A DNA stretch of 64,000 bases from Limnoperna fortunei (taxonomy: Eukaryota; Mollusca; Bivalvia; Mytilida; Modiolidae), in the NCBI GenBank assembly GCA_944474755.1, contig OX104117.1:68067522-68131521 (forward strand). Reading direction: 5' to 3'. Shown here in pieces: positions 54,300 through 64,000 of the stretch. The position numbers and the translations under genes were made by a program. The notes beneath the pieces were generated by a model, which was not told the DNA's origin, ran no database searches, and saw nothing but the letters and a program-made list of their open reading frames with translations. How positions within the stretch are numbered: the first letter of the stretch is position 1; each line of letters begins with the position of its first letter.

Positions 54300-54545
54300 T
54301 AAATATTTAGCCTTTTGTAGAGGCTACAACGACCCTACTATTATCGACATCTACAAAAGGGTTATTTACCGTGAAAAGAGCGTGACCCTCTCTAAACATA
54401 CTATACACTGGGGTCCACGGTCAGGCCTTCTGCATTATGAATCGGAAAGCCCTTACCGAAAGTGCATTTCCTATCTGTCACCTGGGGACCTGCTGGGCAG
54501 CTCTGTGGGTCAAGCACTGTAAACCCTCACAGTATGTTTCTAGCT
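54300..54545 (-). repeat. Dispersed repeat X, copy 2
   Basis: Its reverse complement aligns with 19925-20185. It shows the family's 3' hairpin more clearly: CCTTTTGTAGA at one side and TCTACAAAAGG at the other, enclosing TGTCGATAATAGTAGGGTCG and TTGTAGCC. It lies about 320 bp downstream, in gene orientation, of exon 1b's donor. Confidence 0.75.
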
Positions 54546-54861
54546 TTTTAAATACGTTCAACGTTAGTACATAGTTTGATGGACAATACCAGCTAATTAA
54601 AAGACTTTAACAGAAATGTTTGAATAAAGTTTTAATAATCAAAACATACACCATAAATGTAAACAACACATATTTATCAGAGTTAAATGCAACCAAAACA
54701 TGAAACCTTACAATAGCAATGTTTATTGATTTTCAAATTCCATTGAAGAAATCGTTTCAGGCCACTGTGTAATCACGTTCGTTTTATTTCATCGCACTTG
54801 AACTAAGACAGTAGTAAACATACTTACATGCATGCAAAAAAAATACAATTAAAAAACTTAC

Positions 54862-54921
54862 TTTGGTTATATTGAACTTTGTGTCCAGCCAAGTATTGTA
54901 CAAAGGATCCATTGAGGTCAT
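54862..54921 (-). CDS. Rab26: Rab26/37 alternative first coding exon 1b (20 residues)
   Basis: This is a second, shorter N-terminal exon 2.3 kb downstream of exon 1a. It starts at the ATG complementary to 54919-54921 (a second in-frame ATG follows at 54910-54912) and reads MTSMDPLYNTWLDTKFNITK. It ends at a strong donor AAA|GTAAGT in phase 0. An in-frame TGA lies about ten codons upstream, which supports a true start rather than an internal exon. The end ...FNITK fits the x-K that precedes the first beta strand of Rab26/37. It shares no obvious sequence with exon 1a, so the two imply alternative promoters or alternative 5' ends. It could also be a chance open frame beside a good donor. The phase, the upstream stop and the K ending make a real exon more likely, but cDNA is needed to settle it. 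Confidence 0.72.
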
Positions 54922-55499
54922 TAGGATTTCAGAGACTGCACTTCAACATGTATTGATTGAAATTGATTTTTTAACAACATTATTCTTGAGGAAACAATGT
55001 TGTACATAACATCAATTTCTATTAATAGGAAGCAGACCATAAGGACTTTATTTATAATTTTCAAACATAATGTTTTATGTCGCTATCTTCGAGTCAGCAG
55101 AATGTAAGAATGTGTCAGGTATAAAGGTTGGTCTATAGCAGCTTAATTGCCATAATATATGTTTGACTATACCTTGGTAACATTAGAAAGTAACATCACG
55201 AACTTATAAGGCGAAGTAAGTGGACGATAACAAAACCTAATAATTAAATTATGAACCAACCTAAAAAAGAAACAAATTTAGGCCATAAAACGTAAGGAGT
55301 GACATAAAATACATTAGTATCAGAAAACAATACGACCCAGTGATTTTGAATACCACTGCAAAATAGTCATGACTGATAACTGCACTCAAATATAAAGTAT
55401 ACATTGTATAAATATATAACTGACTGGAACCAAAAGGCAAACTTCCCAAGCAAGAGTTTATAACATTATAAATTATGTATAAATATTTATTATTTCACT

Positions 55500-57213
55500 T
55501 ATTAGAAAAACCTTATTAATGGAAGGTAATTACGACTCTTCTGCTTGACTGGAATGACGTCCGATTACTTGTAATTAAGTATGTTGTTTCATTAATAATT
55601 TATTTTTGTATCCAAGATATTATTATGTGAGAGATTTTCCTACACAAAAGTTTAAACAATATTTGATAATATTTGTAATTTCCCATCATTTGTAGACCCT
55701 TAAAGTGTTTACGGTTTCATTGGAGGTAGGCTTGCAATATGCAATGGACTTAGTATTTCGTTTGTTTGCAAACTTTACTATGTGACCTTCACCTTTGACG
55801 TGGTGACTTTTTTCAAAGTCCATGCTAGTGATCACCAACAATGAAAACCCTAGTAACATCTGGTTCATGAATTATAATGGTACAAAGTATACTTCAAAAA
55901 AGGTAAACAACTCTATAAGAAGTCGTTATAACTCCTTGCGTGATATATATCTAATTGTAGTGTTCCTTTTCTGAGCATGTTGGAATAACTTTCATTACGA
56001 CATTTTTACGGTTTCAAAGTTTATCTGCACAATAGCGGGTTATGGTGACAGGAGAAATAATGTTTTGTGTGTCAGGGTTAACAGTTAAAGTGTTATGTCT
56101 AATAAATATATGATATTAAAAGTCATGTAACGAAACAAAATTTATAATGTGAATAGAAAAACTTATAACAATATTTTGTTTTGCTGTTGTTGTTACATCA
56201 GATAATACAATACATGTTATTGTGTCCTTCGTTATTATGTAGTGTAAAATTATACAGAAGTTTGGATTATAAAATGTTATATTATTAAGGGCTTTATGTA
56301 GTTTTGCTTTGCTATTGCGTATTATAAACTGGTCTACAATCAGTCGCATATGGTGAATTTGGTATTACTAATATGATATGTATTAGGTTCAAAAAGAGAT
56401 ACAAATTTTTTTGTACATTCACACTGAAATTAATTAATAAATCATCGGTTTAAAAGCATGTGTAAATGACATTTTAGTAATGTTAGTAAACATTATATGT
56501 AATTGAGCTATGCACTTCGCAGACAACTGCAAATTTGATAATGACAGCAAGACACTGCAGGTATAAGGTAAACGTTTCGACTGTTTTAGTTAATAATATA
56601 TATTTTGATAAAACTAGTTTCAGCCTGTGTGATATGGGTCAAGCTATAAAATGTTTCAATACTTTGATAAGAAAGACGAACAAAACTGTGTCAAGATACA
56701 AATAGGTTTCATACAATAGACAAGACACATCAACGGAATCCTCTGAAAATGTAAGGGATATACTAAGTATATCCTTTCATCAATTTCGTAACTGAACAAG
56801 TTAAAAAAATGCACTAATCTATTAATTTAATCCGCTCAAAAGTATATGAATACTACAGTATTTTTTTAATTTGTGATTTTTTTTATTTATTACATGTTTG
56901 TTTTGTAACATCAGACGTGCACCAGGTGTTGCAAGCAGGACAAAACAAGTTGAACCAAAGAAGCAAAAACAGTCCGTGACATTGAAGATATCGACTGCAG
57001 TTTTGACTAAACAACGTTCTCTTCAACATTAGTTTTGTATGCTACATATTTATGTCTCCCTCAATCTTTTCTGACGCCCTGTCGAAGACGTCATACCGCG
57101 AAATGTCATAACTTGTAAACTTTTGACATATTTGTGACAGGGTTTTGTGCATTTTCTATATACAGATCTCAGATCGTTTTAAATATTTGTGTACAATCAA
57201 TTCGTAAACTAAC
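55500..57213 (-). other. Region between exons 1a and 1b
   Basis: The 54922-57213 interval should contain the 5' untranslated sequence and promoter for exon 1b. I cannot identify a core promoter. A stretch near 55690-55920 (GTGACCTTCACCTTTGAC, GAAAACCCTAGTAACATCTG) resembles generic mollusc repeats. No other exon seen. Confidence 0.45.
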
Positions 57214-57312
57214 CTTATGAATTGAGTTTTCATCATAGACTTCTTCTGATGGCAACTTTCGGCCGTTTGCAATGACTTTTAATCCAGGACCGGAAGTTCC
57301 CTTATCTGCCAT
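57214..57312 (-). CDS. Rab26: Rab26/37 alternative first coding exon 1a (33 residues)
   Basis: The start codon is the ATG complementary to 57310-57312. In the same frame an upstream TAA occurs about 45 bases before it, so this is the first usable ATG of the reading frame. The exon encodes 33 residues, beginning MADKGTSGPG and ending VYDENSIHK, and stops exactly at a donor AAG|GTTAGT in phase 0. This joins cleanly to K-VMLIGDSG or K-TILVGDSG of either exon 2. Vertebrate Rab26/37 proteins also carry a divergent N-terminal extension ending in a short Y-D-x-x-x-K stretch just before the first beta strand, which this matches in position. The extension is polar and probably unstructured, with no signal peptide or membrane segment. 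It is the farthest upstream exon seen, so a promoter is expected above 57.3 kb, but I cannot point to one. Confidence 0.85.
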
Positions 57313-58416
57313 TAAGTCCGAAGTCAGAATTATGTCAATCAAGTTGAATTTGTAACTTTAGCTAACAGAGGTCATCTAAGAAAGCACGTTCGCTAATAAA
57401 AACGATAACTTGACATATTCTTTGTACGTCACTATTGATGGAATTTATTCAATTACAGTAACCCGAGAATCATAGAGTATTTAGTTTCAGAGTGTGATTC
57501 TCCATAGAACGCAAACCAGTATTCTGTGTTAAAAAAATTCGATCAATGCTCCTACGTACAATTATTACAATGAAATTTTCAGTAAGATTGACTTTCCAAA
57601 AACAAGCATCACGTGTGTATCGCTGAAGAAATATTGAACGTTTCTCTCTGACGTTAGTGAGGAACCTAGATCGATAGCATTCCCGACATTAATATCTTTC
57701 AATCACGGGCACTATTGTATCATTCACTGTTTACTTTTTATTCTGACCAAATGTTAGAAACTAGCTATTCGGCATTCAATAATAAAGCGGGATAGTGCAT
57801 CTTTATTGAGAAGAATGATAAAAAGAAAACAATAATAATTGGAAATATAGTCCATTAATTACAATTTAGGCATAAAAAACACTGCAAAAGAATGATAGAT
57901 AGTGGTCTTAATTTTATGACGATTAGATCAATATAATTTATGGCATAAGTTTCCGGTTATTAGACAACATATTGGGGAAGTAATAGGATTATAACAATGG
58001 TTAACAAGTGTAATGTAATCACAAAACAATGATATGCTGCATTCGAATCTTTAATTTAAAATAAATCGGAATTTGAGTTAAAATAAGAAGCTACTAAATA
58101 TACACCAGCAACTGTTGTTTTTTTCTCACAATCACAATTGTTGTTGCGTTTACAATACTGTTTTAGATATTCGTCACATTGTAAAATTTGATCACAAGTA
58201 CCTCTTTGTCAAGTTGGTATTTTTTTGCTTTTGATCTTGAGAATCATTTACGATCAGATGTTTCAGATTGTTGAAGTTTTATTTGCAAAAGGTTAAATAG
58301 TTCTTGTTATGCACTTGTTACATCAGTGTTGATACGGTTGTTAGTTTATGCTTTAATAACTTTCATTAAGAGTTTTAAGTTACTCTATTGAACTCCTTTT
58401 CAAAAACATGTTGTTG
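57313..58416 (-). other. Presumed 5' untranslated and promoter region of exon 1a
   Basis: In-frame stop codons begin about 45 bases above the ATG, so coding starts in exon 1a. No TATA box, initiator or CpG-rich block could be assigned with confidence in this AT-rich DNA. Confidence 0.4.
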
Positions 58417-58679
58417 GGGCCTCGGTGGCCAAGTGGTCAAGGTAGTTCGTCTACTATTGATCACGTGGTCTGTCAACACTGAGATTGCGGGTTCGATTCT
58501 CACTGCAGGCAGGGTGTACTCGACTCCAATCTTAATTGACAAGGATTGCCAGTTTTCCTACCGCAGGTCGGGGGTTTTCTCCGGGTACTCCGGCTTCCTC
58601 CTCCAATAAAAATTGGACGCCATGATATATCTGAAAAATTGCTGAAGTGGCGTTAAACACCACCAAACAAACAAACAAA
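58417..58679 (+). mobile_element. tRNA-derived SINE, intact, 15-bp target duplication
   Basis: The A box TGGCCAAGTGG is at 58426-58436 and the B box GGTTCGATTCT at 58490-58500. The body includes GGGTGTACTCGACTCCAATC and CCGGGTACTCCGGCTTCCTC, and the 3' end is GGCGTTAAACACCACCAAAC plus an AAAC-repeat tail. TCAAAAACATGTTGT occurs directly before (58400-58414) and after (58680-58694). It is nearly identical to 18426-18686, so the family has been active recently. It lies upstream of the Rab gene on the opposite strand. Frames of 70-100 codons here are only SINE translation. Confidence 0.96.
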
Positions 58680-58694
58680 TCAAAAACATGTTGT

Positions 58695-61600
58695 GTTAAT
58701 GTAAACAAAGTTGTGATTGTGAATGCTACACAAGATGCCTTTATGTAAAGTAAAAAATTGCTACCTACGATTGTTATATTTAAAGATACTATATAAGTAT
58801 AAAACGTGGGTATCGACCAATTCTCTTTGATTTCCACAAAAGAGGTGTTTAACGTGCATGAAGCGTGGCAATCCCTAAACAGATCATCTACAGGTGTATG
58901 TTCTTCAAACTCAAGTGTTTTTTAATTGTCTAAGATACGTATTGTGAACACGTTGGCGGTTTTTTATAAGGAAGTTTAAGTAACAGTTCTCTATGCTTGT
59001 TTGTATAATTTCTGTACACTTTCAAAGGGGTTTCATTCAAATTGTATGCAAAAATGCAAAAAAACGTATACCCTAGAGTAAGAAACTAATACAATCATTC
59101 GTAAAGACAAAAAATAAACGTTCATAGTCTCGTCGAAGAAAGACGGGTGACACAAACAGTAACGCCATATTTAAGTCCTTCTTTAATATACCTTAATTAC
59201 TTATCAGAATTGTCATAGCTCAATTTTTAGTGATTTCTAATTTTTCAGATTATATAGTTGAGCATTATAAACGCACTGGTATCTTAACAGCTTGTCTTGT
59301 ATGTGCGTGACGCAATCGACTATTTGCTTGATGCGAAATTTTATCTTTTAAATTTTAAATTTATACTAAGCATTTTTATTTCTGTAATTAGATTATTTTA
59401 ATAAAAAGATAATCAACTGTGTGATTTTCACTATTTTACGTTTTTAAATGATTTAACAAGTAAAACAAAAGACATTCGCAAAACATTGGTGTGTCATCAA
59501 GTTCTACAATACCATAAATACCAGAATGTTTAATATATAACATTCGTTTAATTTAATCAGTGTGTTAATAAATAGAGAAAATTGAATTTGGTGTAAACCA
59601 AATGTCAGTTACTATTTCGTTAATTGTTAACTTTTCGTTACATAGTTAATGTAATGGAATTTGGAGTTATACAACAGAATGGCCTACCAAAAGCAAGCAT
59701 ATTATCAGTTTGACAATTGTATAGCTGTTCTACAAATCCTGTTGAAAAGACTTTTGTGTGCGTTCTAGTTGCCCTATCCTCGACATTTCAGTTTCAGCAA
59801 ATACATAAACATTATGGATACATGTACCACTATAGGCTAAACGTGTGTTTGTAATGATTCTATTAGTCTTTAAGAACTCTAGAAGCGCAATGTATTTAAG
59901 CTAAAGAACATTTAAAAGCGATTGTAACATGTTACGATCGAGATGATCCTACCGTGTTTTGAATACCAATTTCTTGTTTTTCGAGCCGGTCTTCAGTTAT
60001 ATTAAATAATGCAAAATTGAACCCTGATTTGAAAGTTCGTTTCAGACTAAACAAAAATTATAGGTCCTAACATGCACAAAAGTAGTTAACAACATACGTA
60101 AAATGTAACATCAAATTTTATTTCCTTTCAAATTTCACTCGTGTAATTTCATTAACGTCTGAACAAAATCTTCGTTTTCTCATAATATGGCATTGAAAGC
60201 TAAGTGCGACATCTCTACTTAACTTAAATTGTCTACTTTATAAAACTGTGTACATTTCCAAGCGGAAATCCAATACAAAATGTCTAGACTTACAACTGTA
60301 TTATTGTTGAAACTGACAGTTGCCTCGTGACGTTTAAATCTTCAAATACCAATTAACAGAAGAGCTTCTAGTTAAACATTATATTGTTGTCTTTCATCAG
60401 AGAAGTTGGCAATGTCCGTTCTGCAACTTTTACAAAACATAATTATAAAGATAATATCATTGCACTATTGGTTTATCGTTAGTTTTAAGCGGTATAAAAT
60501 GAAATCAACAGCAAGGAGAATATATTTTAACTACTACTTCTAAATGAATTCAAAACCTGTATACGTGTTCATGCATTTTCATATGTATTATGTACACGTA
60601 CAATTTGGTTATATTTTGCTTGTGTATGTCTAAGTCTAGAAGTGTGAATTTTGGATCTTTCTATCAATTTAAACAATAACAAATAAGAGAAACGAGAAAT
60701 CATGTTTTGATTTCATGAATTGATAGTTGAAATTAGATTCCATGTAACATGTGCATATTGGCAGAAGTTTCCAATATCAATTACAACCCAAAGCGACTAC
60801 AAACATACTTGTTATAATTTGAAATCAAACAAGCTCCTAATCACATTCTGTGAAAATAAATTTCAAGAGAAGAATTAGAAAGTCAATTGATGTTAAAGTG
60901 CAGTTTAAGGTCAAAGCTTTAAGATGATTTTTATTTATAAGTATTGAAATAAAAGAGAAACACAAGCATAAGTTTTCCTAAGTTTTTTTATAAATTTTTG
61001 GCTGTTTTATGAAAAAACAAATGCACTTGACTTAGATTTGTGGATACAACTTTATAACGACACTGTTAATCATAAATATCTGTGTTTTTATTTTTCAATC
61101 TTTACCAGGTCTTGACATTGCCGTATTTTCTTAAATACTGATTGCCTTTCCGCATTGTTACAAAACTATAAAAGCTGCCGTATTGACAAAAACGTTACAT
61201 ATGTTCGTTAGTCTCTCTTGTTTGTGTGGAATACTTTTATCACGTTTTCTGCGTTTTGTGATAGTTTAATGCTGAATTTGTTTTAAATTTGTATAAATCG
61301 TTTAAATATACCAATAAATTAATTGATTTCAAATGTCAAAGTATTGGTTGAGTTTATTTACAAACCACAAATTCATAGACACTCCTACTATAGCAGTTAA
61401 CTCTGAATTTCTTATATTCTAGTTTCGTGAACTACTGGCAATTGTATAAGTTTATATCCAATCTTACAACTAATTAAGTATACAAGATGCTATGAATCTT
61501 TATAGAATATAAATAAAGACAATGTTGCAACATGTGTTTTTACATTTTCAGTTCGTCATTATTGTATCAATACATAAATTATGCTATCCCAATATTTACT

Positions 61601-63030
61601 TATTGGTGGCATCCGATTTTTTTCGTCTTCATCACAACTTAATTTATGCATACTTCTCACCATTTGGGATACAGCACGAATAATACGCGTTACTTTGTCA
61701 TTAAATGAATGTAACAGTCATCAAATTCAGTTAGTTGTTGTTATCCAATCGACAACAATAGATTTAGTCTAGACGTATCTTTCTAGGAAATATTAGCTAC
61801 ACCTTATTTATAACTTTTGCAATACTAATACGAGTGTCCAATGAATTGATGTCCACTGCTAAAGTATATGGAACTTTGCTGTACTAAATGTTTTGAATAA
61901 GCATCAGCACATGTACTTACAACAATTACCAAAAAGGCAAGATGTTTTTAGAAAAGAATAAGTTCAACATGTAAAAACGTACGATAAACACTTGAAGGTA
62001 TAAAATTATTTTGATTTATGCAAGTTAGAAAGCAAATGTTAAAAGTGAAAAAAGTTCGTTGAGTTATAACATTTGGGTCAGACATATTTTATTTCTGATA
62101 TATGATTTCTTTCTAGTACAATTGTTTTGTAACAGTTTATTTATTTAATCATATCAGATTAATAATATATATGGTGCGCACATCTGCTATATCTGATATA
62201 TCTCACTTGATATAGAATAGCCTATTTAAATATTATAAGTGCTTATGTAGTCTTTACTACCAAAGCATTAGTGGCTATTTCTTTTGCGGTTTGCTTAATC
62301 GCAATTTTGTGCTATTTCTGTAATAGATATAACAAAACGCAAACAAGCTTATTCAGCAATTCTCCGATTTATCCTGACATTGGTTTTATGTGATTACCGA
62401 AAGCATTTCAGCCGACGCTTTATTTGATACGAAGATTATTCATGTATATATGACAAATTGCTACTGAAGATAAACAAAATTGTCTTCATCCGGTATAACC
62501 TAGAACAAAGAGAAAAAGGAGTGAAAAACAAGACAACTTAGGTCAAGAGTTTTTGTGATGTCACTGGCTTCTTACAACCTGTATGGCATCAATAACTTCC
62601 TCATTAAAATCACAAAGATTGATATAACAGTTCACGACAACCCTGTTGACAACCGATGTACAACTTATGAAATGATTGTTTCTGGTCTATTTTTTAAAAT
62701 TTTAATCAGACGCATATTTTGAGGTTCATTATAGTATTTCAGATATAGATGTTCTTAACTTTACATGCATGTTTCAATCCAGTCATGAATTTATATGACG
62801 ACTTCTAACATTAACGCTGACGTAAAAACAAACACTGGAACCAGTTTGCCTAACCTATAAAAAAAAATAATGGCATCGTGAAATAAATGAGACTGGAACA
62901 GGAAGAAATAAAAAAAGTAAATTTATGTTAAAAAAATAGATAATTACAAAATACCGATGAAACTGTCAAAAAAGAAAACCACAAAGTCCGAGAAACCGGC
63001 AAACTCCAGAACCAACAACCAAAAATATTA
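58695..63030. other. Upstream DNA, no recognised feature
   Basis: AT-rich. Short frames such as 61581-61772 have no motif, and no Rab-like or other exon was recognised on either strand. Confidence 0.45.
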
Positions 63031-63039
63031 TATCTACAT

Positions 63040-63200
63040 CAATGGTCCTGACTTAGTACAGGCATTTCAAAACAAATTGTGGGTTAAACCAGATTTTCTG
63101 GCATGCCAAACCTCCCGCTTCCATTAATGTAGAATGTGAGTTGGTTAGTTGAATAAAATGGATGGATATCATATACCACTAGTCAGTAATAGGTGTATCC
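63040..63200. repeat. Dispersed repeat Y, copy 2
   Basis: Direct-orientation match to 40971-41113: CAATGGTCCTGACTTAGTAC, TTTTCTGGCATGCCAAACCT, CCACTAGTCAGTAATAGGTG and TATCC. The preceding A-rich stretch with GTCCGAGAAACCGGCAAACT may be part of the same element. Confidence 0.72.
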
Positions 63201-63808
63201 AACAATCATTGTAGCACATTCACTGTACACAGAATTCAAAAAATAACAATAAACTTTTTTTTAAAGTGACCACGTTTGAATAGCACAATTGGCAGTCATG
63301 GTTAATCAAACGGAACTTATTTCGGTGTACAAGAGAGAATAGAAACGTTTCAAATCGATACAGGAATTCAAATCGACAACGTTTAAGAGTTAAGAGTGAG
63401 GTACTTGCACGCATACGATTGGACGAAGTCTAAAGTCAAAAGGACACGTTTAAGGGCAAAAACATGTTCGGGAGTGTTACATTAGTGTTATTAAATATAA
63501 CCCTAAATTAATTTTCAAACCGCAGATATGAATTAACAAAAGGTATCATATTTAGGTTATGTCCTAGACCTCGAACAAAATACAGAATTTTAGTGAACAA
63601 AAGCGTTTGTGCCAGCGCGTATTTCTATCATACATGTGATTAGCTTATTAAATTTGCACAGTAAGTTGAAAGGTAATTAAATACAAACAAGTAAAATATA
63701 AATAAGCTGTAAAGGTCTGAAGCAAGTGATATTGTTACATATTTCCATAGACGTCATAACTTACGGCAAAATATCATAGGATTAAATACTGGGTTTTGGG
63801 AAATTAGT

Positions 63809-63885
63809 AATGTGTAAACTCCGGCGACTCACTCACAAACTAAATTATGTTAAGTTAATGAAGGAGTCTCCGGAGTTTATACATT
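63809..63885. repeat. 77-bp inverted repeat
   Basis: AATGTGTAAACTCCGGCGACTC at the left matches, inverted, GAGTCTCCGGAGTTTATACATT at the right, with only two mismatches over 22 bp and a ~33-base AT-rich loop. It could be a tiny MITE or part of a larger one. No target duplication is clear. Confidence 0.85.
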
Positions 63886-64000
63886 GAAGCCCCATAATTC
63901 TATGAAATAATCGTTGCGACTTTTAAAGCTGCAAAACAATTACCTAAACCCATCAAGAACTCAAAATGTACCAAGGCCGGAAAGCGTAGGAACATGCAAA

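Noticed and set aside
55040..55070. A TATAAAT-like motif on the minus strand upstream of exon 1b as a promoter.
   Set aside because: Such motifs are common in this AT-rich DNA and nothing else supports a start there.
58417..58500. Functional tRNA gene.
   Set aside because: Polymerase III boxes are present, but the cloverleaf is poor, the sequence continues into a SINE body with tail, and it has target duplications.
58388..58837. Frames of 73 and 101 codons, and the similar ones at 18494-18764, as conserved proteins.
   Set aside because: Their similarity to each other is explained by the SINE; A and B boxes and target duplications define the element.

Overview
The window is AT-rich, intron-rich animal DNA. 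It looks like bivalve mollusc DNA, possibly from a mussel (Mytilidae). The reasons are very long introns, few open frames, a tRNA-derived SINE in about ten copies, a repeat near 36.5-36.95 kb of a kind I remember from Mytilus, and elements with ~160-bp tandem cores and GC-rich terminal hairpins. The species call rests on memory of repeat types. Nothing bacterial or viral is visible.

The one host gene I can support is a Rab GTPase of the Rab26/Rab37 group on the minus strand. It covers almost the whole window, from a first exon at 57.2-57.3 kb down past base 1, where its 3' exons are missing. Eight coding exons with consensus splice sites and compatible phases were read: two alternative first exons (57214-57312, 54862-54921); two alternative P-loop/switch I exons of exactly 111 bp (44270-44380, 18197-18307); one common 42-bp exon (17302-17343); two alternative switch II exons of exactly 67 bp (11935-12001, 11676-11742); and a common 53-bp exon (8361-8413). 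A decayed third switch II copy lies at about 12150-12275. The G4, G5 and C-terminal prenylation parts lie outside the window.

The layout therefore allows up to 2 x 2 x 2 isoforms of one small GTPase, each changing a different functional surface: N-terminus, switch I and switch II. For switch II the reading frame itself requires exactly one of the two exons. One switch I exon resembles the vertebrate Rab26 type and the other the insect Rab26 type as I remember them. This is the most interesting system in the window.

The rest is intronic or upstream DNA carrying mobile-element debris. By region: 0-8.3 kb, a tandem-core element, a truncated LINE reverse transcriptase with an in-frame stop, a palindromic element and two copies of a dispersed repeat; 12-17.3 kb, a MULE-like MITE with perfect 9-bp target duplications; 18.3-44.3 kb, a 26-kb intron with SINEs, tandem duplications and dispersed repeats; 44.4-57.2 kb, SINEs, a second MITE with 9-bp flanking repeats and a hairpin-ended element; 57.3-64 kb, upstream DNA with a young SINE and repeat pieces. 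Most other open frames of 60-140 codons look like chance or repeat-derived frames.
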